DNA of 11,907 nt from DASSKA01 sp035765755 (lineage in GTDB: Bacteria > Actinomycetota > Actinomycetes > Propionibacteriales > Nocardioidaceae), in the NCBI GenBank assembly GCA_035765755.1, contig DASTWW010000209.1, positions 1 to 11,907 on the forward strand, in the 5' to 3' direction. The notes under the pieces were generated by a model, which saw nothing but the letters and a program-made list of their open reading frames with translations, did not search any database and had not been told where the DNA came from. Positions 4,809 to 11,035 of the stretch are shown here, piece by piece (position 1 is the first letter of the stretch; the number at the start of each line of letters is the position of its first letter). The position numbers were made by a program, and so were the translations under genes.

Positions 4809-6590
4809 ATGACGGCTCCCACCCGCCTGCTCGCCGACCGGTTCCGGGCGGCGCTGTCGGGGGGCTTCGCGCCGGAGTACGCCGCGGTGGATCCCGTCAT
4901 CCGGCCCTCCCAGTTCGCCGACTACCAGGCCAACGTGGCGCTGGCGCTGGGCAAGCGGCTCGGGCTGCCGCCACGCGAGGTCGCCGACCGGCTGGTGCAG
5001 CATCTCGAGGTCGCCGACGTCTGCCTCCCTGCGCAGGTCAGTGGCCCGGGGTTCGTGAACCTGACGCTGCGTCCGGAGTGGCTGGCTGAGCAGCTCGACG
5101 CGCTGGCCGACGACCCGCGGCTCGGCGTGCCCGAGCAGGAACAGCAGACGGTGGTCATCGACTACTCCGCGCCGAACGTGGCCAAGGAGATGCACGTCGG
5201 GCACCTGCGTACGACGGTGGTGGGCGATGCGCTGGCCAGGATCCTGGAGCACCTGGGGCACCGGGTGGTCCGGCAGAACCACATCGGGGACTGGGGCACT
5301 CCGTTTGGGATGCTCCTGGAGCACCTGCTCGACGTCGGTGAGGACTCCGCGCAGGCGCGGGAGCTGACCGAGGACCCGAACAGCTTCTACCAGGCCGCCC
5401 GGGTCAAGTTCGACAGCGACGAGTCGTTCGCTGAGCGCGCCCGTCGCCGCGTGGTTGCCCTGCAGGCCGGCGACGAGGAGACCTCCCGGCTGTGGCGTGA
5501 GCTGATCGAGCTCTCCACGTCGTACTTCAACCGCGTCTACGCCGACCTGGACATCACGCTCACCGACGAGGACCTGGCCGGGGAGAGCGGCTACAACGCC
5601 GCGCTTCCTGGGATCTGCGACGACCTGGAGTCGATGGGCATCGCCACCCATAGCGAGGGTGCGCTGTGCGTGTTCCTCCAGGGGTACACCGGGCGCGAGG
5701 GCAAGCCGGTGCCGCTGATCATCCGCAAGAGCGACGGTGGGTACGGCTACGCCACCACCGACCTGGCCACCGTCAAGCACCGCGTCGACGACCTCGGCGC
5801 GGACCGGCTGCTGTACGTCATCGGCGCGACTCAGGAGCTGCACCTGCAGATGGTCTTCGAGACCGCCCGTCGTGCCGGCTGGCTGCCCGAGCGGGTGGAG
5901 GTGGCTCACGTCCGGATCGGGAACGTGCTCGGCACGGACGGCAAGATCCTCCGCACCCGGGAGGGCGCGCCGGTGCGGCTGATGGCCCTGGTCGACGAGT
6001 CGGTGGCCCGGGCCGCAGAGGTGGTCGGCCAGGCGCGCCCGGAGCTGCCCGCCGCCGACCGCGACCTGATCGCCCGGCAGGTGGGGATCGGTGCGCTGAA
6101 GTACGCCGATCTTTCGGTCTCCCACGAGAGCGAGTACACCTTCGACTTCGGCCGGATGCTGGCGCTGCACGGAAACACCGGGCCCTACCTGCAGTACGCC
6201 GCGGCGAGGATCCGCTCGATCCTGCGCAAGGCTGGCTCGGCTGCCCCGAGATCCGGCGGCCCGGCCGGCTCGGAGGCGGGCGACTCGGCGGGTTCGGACC
6301 CGGGCGGCCCGGTCGTGATCGGCGAGGAGGCCGAGCGCGCCCTGGCCATCGTGCTGCTCGGCTTCGGCGAGGCCGTCGACCACGTGGGTCACACCTGTGC
6401 GCCGCACCAGCTGTGCGCGTACCTCTTCGACCTGGCCCAGGCGTTCACCACCTTCTACGAGGCATGCCCGGTGCTGCGCGCCGCCGACCCGACCGTGCGC
6501 GCCTCCCGGTTGGCGCTCTGCTCGCTGACCCTGGCCGTCCTCGAGCAGGGGCTCGGGTTGCTGGGCATCAGCGCCCCGGACGAGATGTAG
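4809..6590 (+). CDS. argS: Arginine--tRNA ligase
   Basis: Class I aminoacyl-tRNA synthetase that charges tRNAArg with arginine, using ATP, in the cytoplasm; 593 aa. The N-terminal tRNA-recognition domain spans about 1-95. The catalytic signature is SAPNVAKEMHVGHLRTT: His129-Val-Gly-His132 is the HIGH motif, and Lys126 before it is the residue known to substitute in ArgRS enzymes lacking a canonical KMSK. Accordingly the KMSK position reads GTDGKILRTREG (about 375-386). NHIGDWGTPFGML and the later GNTGPYLQYAAARIRSILRK are further ArgRS landmarks. A C-terminal DALR-type anticodon-binding domain begins near 505. Between them, about 475-503, is a Gly/Ser/Pro-rich low-complexity insert. The ATG was chosen by family alignment and the adjacent -10. 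Housekeeping actinobacterial argS often sits beside lysA and hom; it does not here, so a second copy elsewhere is possible. Confidence 0.97.
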   Translation: MTAPTRLLADRFRAALSGGFAPEYAAVDPVIRPSQFADYQANVALALGKRLGLPPREVADRLVQHLEVADVCLPAQVSGPGFVNLTLRPEWLAEQLDALADDPRLGVPEQEQQTVVIDYSAPNVAKEMHVGHLRTTVVGDALARILEHLGHRVVRQNHIGDWGTPFGMLLEHLLDVGEDSAQARELTEDPNSFYQAARVKFDSDESFAERARRRVVALQAGDEETSRLWRELIELSTSYFNRVYADLDITLTDEDLAGESGYNAALPGICDDLESMGIATHSEGALCVFLQGYTGREGKPVPLIIRKSDGGYGYATTDLATVKHRVDDLGADRLLYVIGATQELHLQMVFETARRAGWLPERVEVAHVRIGNVLGTDGKILRTREGAPVRLMALVDESVARAAEVVGQARPELPAADRDLIARQVGIGALKYADLSVSHESEYTFDFGRMLALHGNTGPYLQYAAARIRSILRKAGSAAPRSGGPAGSEAGDSAGSDPGGPVVIGEEAERALAIVLLGFGEAVDHVGHTCAPHQLCAYLFDLAQAFTTFYEACPVLRAADPTVRASRLALCSLTLAVLEQGLGLLGISAPDEM

Positions 6591-6670
6591 CCCTCCTCGG
6601 CGCCCGCCGTGCGTCAGGCCGCGGTGTCGACGCCGGTGGCGGCCGCCGTCGGCTGAGGACGAGACGGCGA

Positions 6671-6698
6671 GGCAACCCTTTCCGGCTCCCGGGTCGTC
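6671..6698 (+). promoter_or_regulatory. ECF-type promoter upstream of the sigma factor gene (likely autoregulatory)
   Basis: GGCAACC at 6671-6677 and CGTC at 6695-6698 are separated by 17 nt, matching the general ECF layout of an AAC-containing -35 and a CGTC -10. Transcription would begin near 6705, giving a leader of about 20 nt that contains the ribosome site AAAGGGG. Many ECF sigma genes drive their own transcription. The rest of the 134-bp gap after argS holds only a weak inverted repeat (GGCCGC/GCGGCC, 6617-6644). Confidence 0.55.
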
Positions 6699-6724
6699 CT
6701 AGTGCTGAGCGAAAGGGGCGTCAC

Positions 6725-7246
6725 GTGGCGGAGCCGGTCGGGTTCGGCGAGTTAGTCGCGGCCTGCTCCCCTGCTCTGGTGCGCAGCGCCTGGCTGCTGA
6801 CCGGCGACGAGGCAGAAGCCCACGACCTGGTGCAGACGGCCCTCGCCAAGACGTGGACCCGGTGGTCGCAGGTGGTGCGCAAGGACGCGCCCGAGGCGTA
6901 CGTCCGCAAGGTGATGCTCTCCACCCTGCTCACCTGGCGACGCCGCCGTTGGCGCGGCGAGCGGGCGGTCGAGGTACTGCCGGAGCGACTCGATGCGCGG
7001 GACCGGTTCGCCGAGGCCGACCTGCGCCACTCCGTGAGAGCTGCGCTGCAGGCGCTGCCTCCACGGCAGCGGGCGGTCGTCGTGCTGCGGTACTTCGACG
7101 ACCTCACCGAGGCGCAGACCGCCGACGCACTCGGCTGCTCGGTCGGGACGGTGAAGAGCCAGAGCGCGAAGGCGGTCGCGAAGCTGCGAGCCTGCCGAGC
7201 GCTCGAGGGGCTCTGGCACGAGGAGGTGAAACGTGACGCAGGTTGA
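6725..7246 (+). CDS. ECF RNA polymerase sigma factor, SigE70 type
   Basis: A sigma-70 family extracytoplasmic-function sigma factor of 173 aa, which directs RNA polymerase to a small regulon. Region 2 (about residues 10-78) contains LVRSAWLLTGDEAEAHDLVQ, TALAKTWTRW and YVRKVMLSTLLTWRRRRW. Region 4 (about 103-156) contains LPPRQRAVVVLRYFDDLTEA and the recognition helix VGTVKSQSAKAVAKLR. The wording of region 2 is typical of the actinobacterial SigE70 group. The start is GTG at 6725 with AAAGGGG a few bases upstream; the frame is open far upstream through argS but that is a shadow. Its last 14 bases overlap the membrane-protein gene, implying translational coupling and a fixed ratio of the two proteins, as for sigma/anti-sigma pairs. 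The trigger is unknown. Confidence 0.93.
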   Translation: MAEPVGFGELVAACSPALVRSAWLLTGDEAEAHDLVQTALAKTWTRWSQVVRKDAPEAYVRKVMLSTLLTWRRRRWRGERAVEVLPERLDARDRFAEADLRHSVRAALQALPPRQRAVVVLRYFDDLTEAQTADALGCSVGTVKSQSAKAVAKLRACRALEGLWHEEVKRDAG

Positions 7247-8375
7247 GGAAAGGCTCTCCGAGCTGATGCAGTCGGCGGCTCCGCCGTTGCCGGAAGTCGC
7301 GCTCGAGGACGTGGCACACCGGGTTCGCCACCGTCGTACCGTCGCCTGGTCGACCGCCGGTGTCGTTGCAGCCGCCGCGGCCGTGACCGCAATCGCCTTC
7401 GTGAGTACGACGAGCGGCGACTCGTCGCCGGCACCGGTGGTGAACCACTCGTTGCACGGAGCGGTGCCCTGGATCGACCAGCCCGCTCCGCCGTACCAGC
7501 CTCTGCCGACCCCCCGCACCGCACCGCCGGCCACGGACGCACGACCCTGCACGGCCGGAGATGTCGCAGCGAGGTTCTTGCCCCGTGGCGACGGCGCGAC
7601 CGGGCACATGCTGATCCAGCTGAGGTTCGAGAACACCAGCGGAACCACGTGTGTGCTGAAGGGGTACCCGACCGAGGTCGTGGCCTCCGAGCCCGGCCTC
7701 AGGGACGTCACAGCCAAAGCGGGCAGCTACTTCCCCAACCAGCCAACGGCCAACATCGCCCCCGGCGAGAGCGCTTTTCTCGGCCTGGAGACGGACTCCG
7801 AGTGCGCCTCTCGCCCCGGTGGCGGGCCGGCCGGTCCGCCGTACCACCACGTCCACGTCTCTCTTCCAGGCGGCGGCACGGTGAGGGTGACTCGGCACTC
7901 CCCAGCATTCGACCTGACCTGCGGCCTGCAGATGACGAAGTTCTACGTCCCGCAGCCCGCCGCACCCGAGCCGCACGACCCGCTCGGTGACCTGCAGGCG
8001 TCGCTCCGGCTGCTGCGCACAGCGCGGGTCGGCACCACGCTGGAGTACGGCGTCGCCCTCACCAACCCGACGAGCACGGCCATCTCGCTGGACCGGTGCC
8101 CCGGGTACGTCGAGGCGATGAGCCGCCGAAGCGGCTCATCGCCTGGACTCACCTCGAACTTGGTCCTGAAGTTCGACTACGCCCTGAACTGCGCGCCCGT
8201 CGAAGCCATCGCGCCCGGGGACACCGTGCTGTTCGCCATGCAAGTCCCGGCGCCTGACCAGCCCGGGAGCTACCGGCTCGACTGGGACCTCAGCGTGCCC
8301 TCGCTCCACGGCGTACGGCCGCTGCACAACCCGGGCGGCCCCGCGGTCTGGGGCAGCGTCAAGGTCGTGCGCTAG
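7233..8375 (+). CDS. Single-pass membrane protein with extracytoplasmic DUF4232-like domain; possible anti-sigma partner
   Basis: A 380-aa protein with a short cytoplasmic N-terminus (1-36), one membrane helix (about 38-58) and a large outside part. A Pro-rich linker (79-105) precedes a DUF4232-like domain (about 106-230) recognisable from Cys106-TAGDVAARF, RGDGATGHMLIQLRFENTSG, TTC140VLKGYP and a late Cys230. A second, less familiar domain (250-378) has an immunoglobulin-like strand pattern (TTLEYGVALTNPTSTAISLD). Six cysteines (106, 140, 191, 230, 289, 320), all outside, suggest disulfides. The GTG start has an excellent AGGAGG site 6 nt upstream, located inside the sigma gene. Position suggests it restrains or senses for the sigma factor, but its 36-residue inner part has no ZAS zinc motif. 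A perfect hairpin lies inside the gene at 8113-8144. Confidence 0.82.
   Translation: MTQVEERLSELMQSAAPPLPEVALEDVAHRVRHRRTVAWSTAGVVAAAAAVTAIAFVSTTSGDSSPAPVVNHSLHGAVPWIDQPAPPYQPLPTPRTAPPATDARPCTAGDVAARFLPRGDGATGHMLIQLRFENTSGTTCVLKGYPTEVVASEPGLRDVTAKAGSYFPNQPTANIAPGESAFLGLETDSECASRPGGGPAGPPYHHVHVSLPGGGTVRVTRHSPAFDLTCGLQMTKFYVPQPAAPEPHDPLGDLQASLRLLRTARVGTTLEYGVALTNPTSTAISLDRCPGYVEAMSRRSGSSPGLTSNLVLKFDYALNCAPVEAIAPGDTVLFAMQVPAPDQPGSYRLDWDLSVPSLHGVRPLHNPGGPAVWGSVKVVR
8113..8144. repeat. Perfect 14-bp inverted repeat with CGAA loop inside a coding region
   Basis: The arms AGGCGATGAGCCGC and GCGGCTCATCGCCT pair without mismatch around the tetraloop CGAA. It encodes residues 294-304 of the DUF4232-like protein (EAMSRRSGSSP), between two predicted strands. 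Coding constraint does not require such symmetry. Confidence 0.9.
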
Positions 8376-9160
8376 GCCGCCAACCGACGGTGCCAGAGCA
8401 GCAGCCCCGCTCCACCGGCGAGCAGCACGACACCGGCCGCCCCGAGCGGAGCTGAATCGCCCGCTCCGGTGTTGGGCAGCACGCCTGCACTGGGCTGGAG
8501 CGACGCGGAGATGCCTGCCACCTGGCCAACCGCGGTGAGGTTCGGCTGGGTCCTCGGTCGAATGGCGGAGATGCCGAGTACCTCGGCCGGCAGCGCGGCC
8601 GGCCGGCTGACGGGCTGGCCCGCAGCCTGGGCGACGGCCGGGACGCCAGGAGCCGCGGGCTGACCGGGTGTCACGGCAGCGGGCTGCGCAGCGTTGTCCG
8701 TGTCCCTGCAGTGACCCGGAACGCCCCGGCCCCGATTGTCGTCCTCACAGTCGGCGTCATTCCCGGAGCCGTTGTTGCCGTCCTGTGAGCCGATCGTCCC
8801 GCCGGTGCCACCAGGCTGGTCGACACCGCCGTTGTCCATGCCGTCCGGGTCGGCCTGCGCCTGCCAGTCGTTCGGCCTGTCGAAGGTGCCCGAGCCGTCG
8901 GCGGTCTTGGGGGCGGCCGTGCCGGACGAGGTGGTGCCGGACGAGGTGGTGCCGGACGAGTTGCTGCCGGCGGTCCCCTGGGCGGGGCGGGCAGCGTCGG
9001 TGCTCGCATGAGCACGACCCTGCGCGGACTGGCCCTGCGCGGACTGGCCCTGCGCGTGCTGGCCCTGGGCGGGCTGGGCGTCCGCGGGCGCGGCCGCGCC
9101 GTAGACGCTGAAGACGAGAAGGACGGCAGGCATAGCGGCCCACCTGAGGTGATGGTTCAT
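8372..9160 (-). CDS. Secreted LPXTG cell-wall-anchored protein with tandem repeats
   Basis: A 262-aa surface protein of unknown function. A signal peptide (1-28) has a hydrophobic core PAVLLVFSVYGAAA and a likely cut after ADA. Residues 31-50 are Q/G/A pentads (AQGQH, AQGQS, AQGQS, AQGRA), then a Ser/Thr-rich segment with repeated SSGTT (68-81). Residues 88-153 are Asp/Asn/Gly-rich (DPDGMDNGG, DGNNGSGND) with two cysteines (138, 151), reminiscent of calcium-binding or flexible linkers. An Ala/Pro-rich stretch leads to the sortase signal LPNTG (228-232), a hydrophobic helix and the basic tail HRRLAA. ATG 9160 was chosen because it opens the signal peptide and AAGGGGA lies 8 nt upstream. No sortase gene is in the window; a housekeeping class would be needed. 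The stop shares CTAG with the facing gene's stop. Confidence 0.88.
   Translation of the reverse strand: MNHHLRWAAMPAVLLVFSVYGAAAPADAQPAQGQHAQGQSAQGQSAQGRAHASTDAARPAQGTAGSNSSGTTSSGTTSSGTAAPKTADGSGTFDRPNDWQAQADPDGMDNGGVDQPGGTGGTIGSQDGNNGSGNDADCEDDNRGRGVPGHCRDTDNAAQPAAVTPGQPAAPGVPAVAQAAGQPVSRPAALPAEVLGISAIRPRTQPNLTAVGQVAGISASLQPSAGVLPNTGAGDSAPLGAAGVVLLAGGAGLLLWHRRLAA
8919..8963. repeat. Three 15-bp tandem repeats in the LPXTG gene
   Basis: GTGCCGGACGAGGTG occurs twice without change (8919-8933, 8934-8948), then once with one difference (8949-8963). It encodes the SSGTT repeats. The unit is five codons, so gain or loss keeps the frame. Confidence 0.9.
9020..9079. repeat. Four 15-bp tandem repeats in the LPXTG gene
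   Basis: CTGCGCGGACTGGCC occurs twice exactly (9020-9034, 9035-9049), followed by a near copy (9050-9064) and a degenerate one (9065-9079). It encodes the AQGQS-type pentads just after the signal peptide. The unit preserves the reading frame. Confidence 0.88.
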
Positions 9161-9266
9161 GTGTGGAGTCCCCTTGGCCCCGAGTACAAGGCCGGTCAGT
9201 CGGCCTCTCCGGTCGCGGTGCTCGGATCCGGACATCAGGCCGTCGATGAGAATCTGAACGACCGGC

Positions 9267-9293
9267 GGGACAGTTGGTCACGCGGACTGTCCC
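9267..9293 (-). terminator. Hairpin downstream of the GNAT gene
   Basis: GGGACAGT and ACTGTCCC pair perfectly around an 11-nt loop, starting about 36 nt after the GNAT stop on the minus strand. It is a plausible terminator for the hydrolase-GNAT operon, without a T-run. It could also be an operator for the LPXTG gene, whose promoter should lie in this same gap (9161-9328); no clear -10/-35 pair was found there. Confidence 0.4.
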
Positions 9294-9328
9294 CGGCCAG
9301 GGGGACTACACCGGGCTGCTCCTCCCGG

Positions 9329-10174
9329 CTACTTCGGAACGAAGGCGAGGGACACCGCGTCGGCGATCCGCCGGTAGCCGACCGCCTGGTAGATCGCGTT
9401 CGAGGTGGGGTTCGCCAGGTCGGTGTAGAGCATGCAGCGGTCACCGGACTCGAGAACGCTGCGGGTGAGCACAGCCACGAGCGCGCTGGCGTACCCGTGC
9501 TTGCGGTGGGCCGGCGGTGTGTAGACCCACGACACCCGGCTGACCCCGCCGGTCGCGGGCGAGGCGTAGGCCATCGACACCGGCGTTCCGCCGACCTCCC
9601 ACAACCACATCTCCCCGCGGGCGGCCCGGGTGGTGAGCAGGTCGTCGCGAGCCGGCCGAGGGTCCCCGATGTCGGCGATGAACCCCAGTGCCCAGTCGTT
9701 CAGGAGCGGAGCGTCGCCCGACTCCGAGACCCGCCACGTCCCCGGGACCCCGGACGGCGGGGTGACCGTGCTGGCCTCGTGGACACCCTCGGCCCGCGCG
9801 GTACGGACCCGGCACGGGCGGAGCTCGACCCACCGGCGCGTGAACGCCTCGGCGGCTGGGCGGATCCCGCCGACACCGGTCACCGTTCGGCCCGACTCGG
9901 CCAGGCGCTCGGCCAGCGCGACGGCGGCTTCCACGTCGCTGGTCGCCAGGTGCGGCGGCCACGGCGGCGTGTGCATCGCGCCCGCGACCGGGCTTCCGGC
10001 GGCGTCCGCGACCCACATCCAGTACGCGTCGCTCATCGCAGCCGGATCGGCCATCGCGCGTACGGCGTTGGTGGCGAGCACACTGGTACCCACCGGATCC
10101 TCGTCGATCAGCCGGGCGATCGCCGCCATGAGCACGGTGGCGTCGGTCGTGGCTTGGACGGTGAGCCGGTCCAC
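9329..10174 (-). CDS. GNAT-family N-acetyltransferase
   Basis: A predicted cytoplasmic enzyme that transfers an acetyl group from acetyl-CoA to an amine, 281 aa. The C-terminal half is a clear GNAT fold: motif A is VSWVYTPPAHRKHGYASALV (206-233, with the CoA pyrophosphate loop R224-KHGYA), followed by LYTDLANPTSNAIYQAVGYR (249-268), the usual motif B. The N-terminal half (1-140) resembles a second, degenerate GNAT-like half, as in several actinobacterial two-lobed members. The start is GTG, chosen because it lies 3 nt after the hydrolase stop; AGGA sits about 10 nt upstream. The substrate is unknown. It is likely co-transcribed with and translationally coupled to the hydrolase gene. Confidence 0.92.
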   Translation of the reverse strand: MDRLTVQATTDATVLMAAIARLIDEDPVGTSVLATNAVRAMADPAAMSDAYWMWVADAAGSPVAGAMHTPPWPPHLATSDVEAAVALAERLAESGRTVTGVGGIRPAAEAFTRRWVELRPCRVRTARAEGVHEASTVTPPSGVPGTWRVSESGDAPLLNDWALGFIADIGDPRPARDDLLTTRAARGEMWLWEVGGTPVSMAYASPATGGVSRVSWVYTPPAHRKHGYASALVAVLTRSVLESGDRCMLYTDLANPTSNAIYQAVGYRRIADAVSLAFVPK

Positions 10175-10177
10175 GCC

Positions 10178-10966
10178 CTAGTCCTGCAGCCAGTCCCGGA
10201 GCACGGACATGAAGTCCTCCGGGCGTTCCATCGACGGCAGGTGAGCGGTGTCATCCCAGTCGACGCGGCGGGCACCCGGGATGCCCTCGCAGACTCGGCG
10301 GGCGGTGTCCTTGATCGCGTCGAGGTCCAGCGCTCCGATCAGCACCAGGGTCGGCACCCGTACCTCGGCGAGCCGCTCGAGCGCCGGCGGATCGAGCTCG
10401 CTCTCCTCGACGTCGTCCCAGTCGATGGTCAGGTCGAACGCGCGTCGCTGCATCTGGCGGACCTGCTCGCGCATCAACGGCTCAACCACATCGGGTTCCC
10501 GCTGCGGGCCGTCGACCCAGGTCCGCAGGTTGGCCTCCACCGCGCCATCCAGGTCGTCGTTCTCCAGCGCGGCCCGCTCCGCGTCGAAGAACCCGCGCAG
10601 GTCCGGTGTCGCCTCGGCGATCAGCGCACCACCCGGTGCGACCAGGCACAGCGAGGCGACCAGCTCCGGCCGGGTCAGCGCCACCTCGACGGCCACCCCC
10701 GCGCCGTACGACGCACCCACCAGGTGGCAGCGCTCGACGCCCAGCGCCGCGAGCGTCGCCAGCACGTCGTCGACCGGCGACAACGGCCCGTCCGGCCGCT
10801 CGGTGCTGTCACCGAAGCCGCGCAGGTCCAGCCGGGCCACGTCGCGTTCGGCGGTCAGCTCTGACCACTGCGGGTCCCACATCCGGCGGTCGGCAATGCC
10901 GGCATGCAGGAGCACGACGGGAACGGACCCGCGCGGGCCCGCGCGGTCGTAGGCAAGGGTGTTCAA
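10178..10966 (-). CDS. Alpha/beta-fold hydrolase
   Basis: A predicted cytoplasmic hydrolase of the alpha/beta superfamily, 262 aa. The oxyanion segment LLHAGIADRRMWD (19-31), the strand/turn LDLRGFGDS (46-54), the nucleophile elbow GASYGAG with Ser86, the acid Asp214 in LIGALDLDAI and the histidine His242 in DDTAHLPSMERPEDF form a complete triad in the right order. The cap region (about 120-195) is helical and acidic. The general shape is close to esterases and dienelactone or 3-oxoadipate enol-lactone type hydrolases, but the substrate cannot be assigned. The start is TTG, supported by a GAGGA ribosome site 6 nt upstream and by the fit of the first strand (LAYDRAG). It is first in a two-gene operon with the acetyltransferase. 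Confidence 0.92.
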   Translation of the reverse strand: MNTLAYDRAGPRGSVPVVLLHAGIADRRMWDPQWSELTAERDVARLDLRGFGDSTERPDGPLSPVDDVLATLAALGVERCHLVGASYGAGVAVEVALTRPELVASLCLVAPGGALIAEATPDLRGFFDAERAALENDDLDGAVEANLRTWVDGPQREPDVVEPLMREQVRQMQRRAFDLTIDWDDVEESELDPPALERLAEVRVPTLVLIGALDLDAIKDTARRVCEGIPGARRVDWDDTAHLPSMERPEDFMSVLRDWLQD

Positions 10967-10978
10967 ACAGAGTCCTCT

Positions 10979-10996
10979 CTTGGGTTCACGCCCAAG
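10979..10996 (-). promoter_or_regulatory. Small leader hairpin abutting the hydrolase ribosome site
   Basis: CTTGGG and CCCAAG pair around a 6-nt loop directly next to the GAGGA ribosome site of the TTG-initiated hydrolase gene. It could influence ribosome access or simply belong to the 69-bp spacer after the HNH gene. No clear promoter boxes were found in that spacer. Confidence 0.3.
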
Positions 10997-11035
10997 GAAT
11001 CACGCACCGAGGCTTCGCCACAACTCGTTTTGGAA

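Noticed and set aside
4071..6407. 778-residue open frame on the minus strand across argS and the intergenic gap
   Set aside because: It is antisense to a certain ArgRS gene and runs out of frame into the response regulator. Long antisense frames are expected where third positions are nearly all G or C. Its composition is Arg/Gly/Val/Leu-rich with no domain.
5666..6724. In-frame upstream extension of the sigma factor through argS
   Set aside because: The extension is a shadow of argS; the GTG at 6725 has a ribosome site and begins at the normal family N-terminus.
9008..10864. 618-residue open frame on the plus strand
   Set aside because: It lies antisense to the GNAT and hydrolase genes, both of which have complete motifs. 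The translation is low-complexity R/H/G/D-rich.
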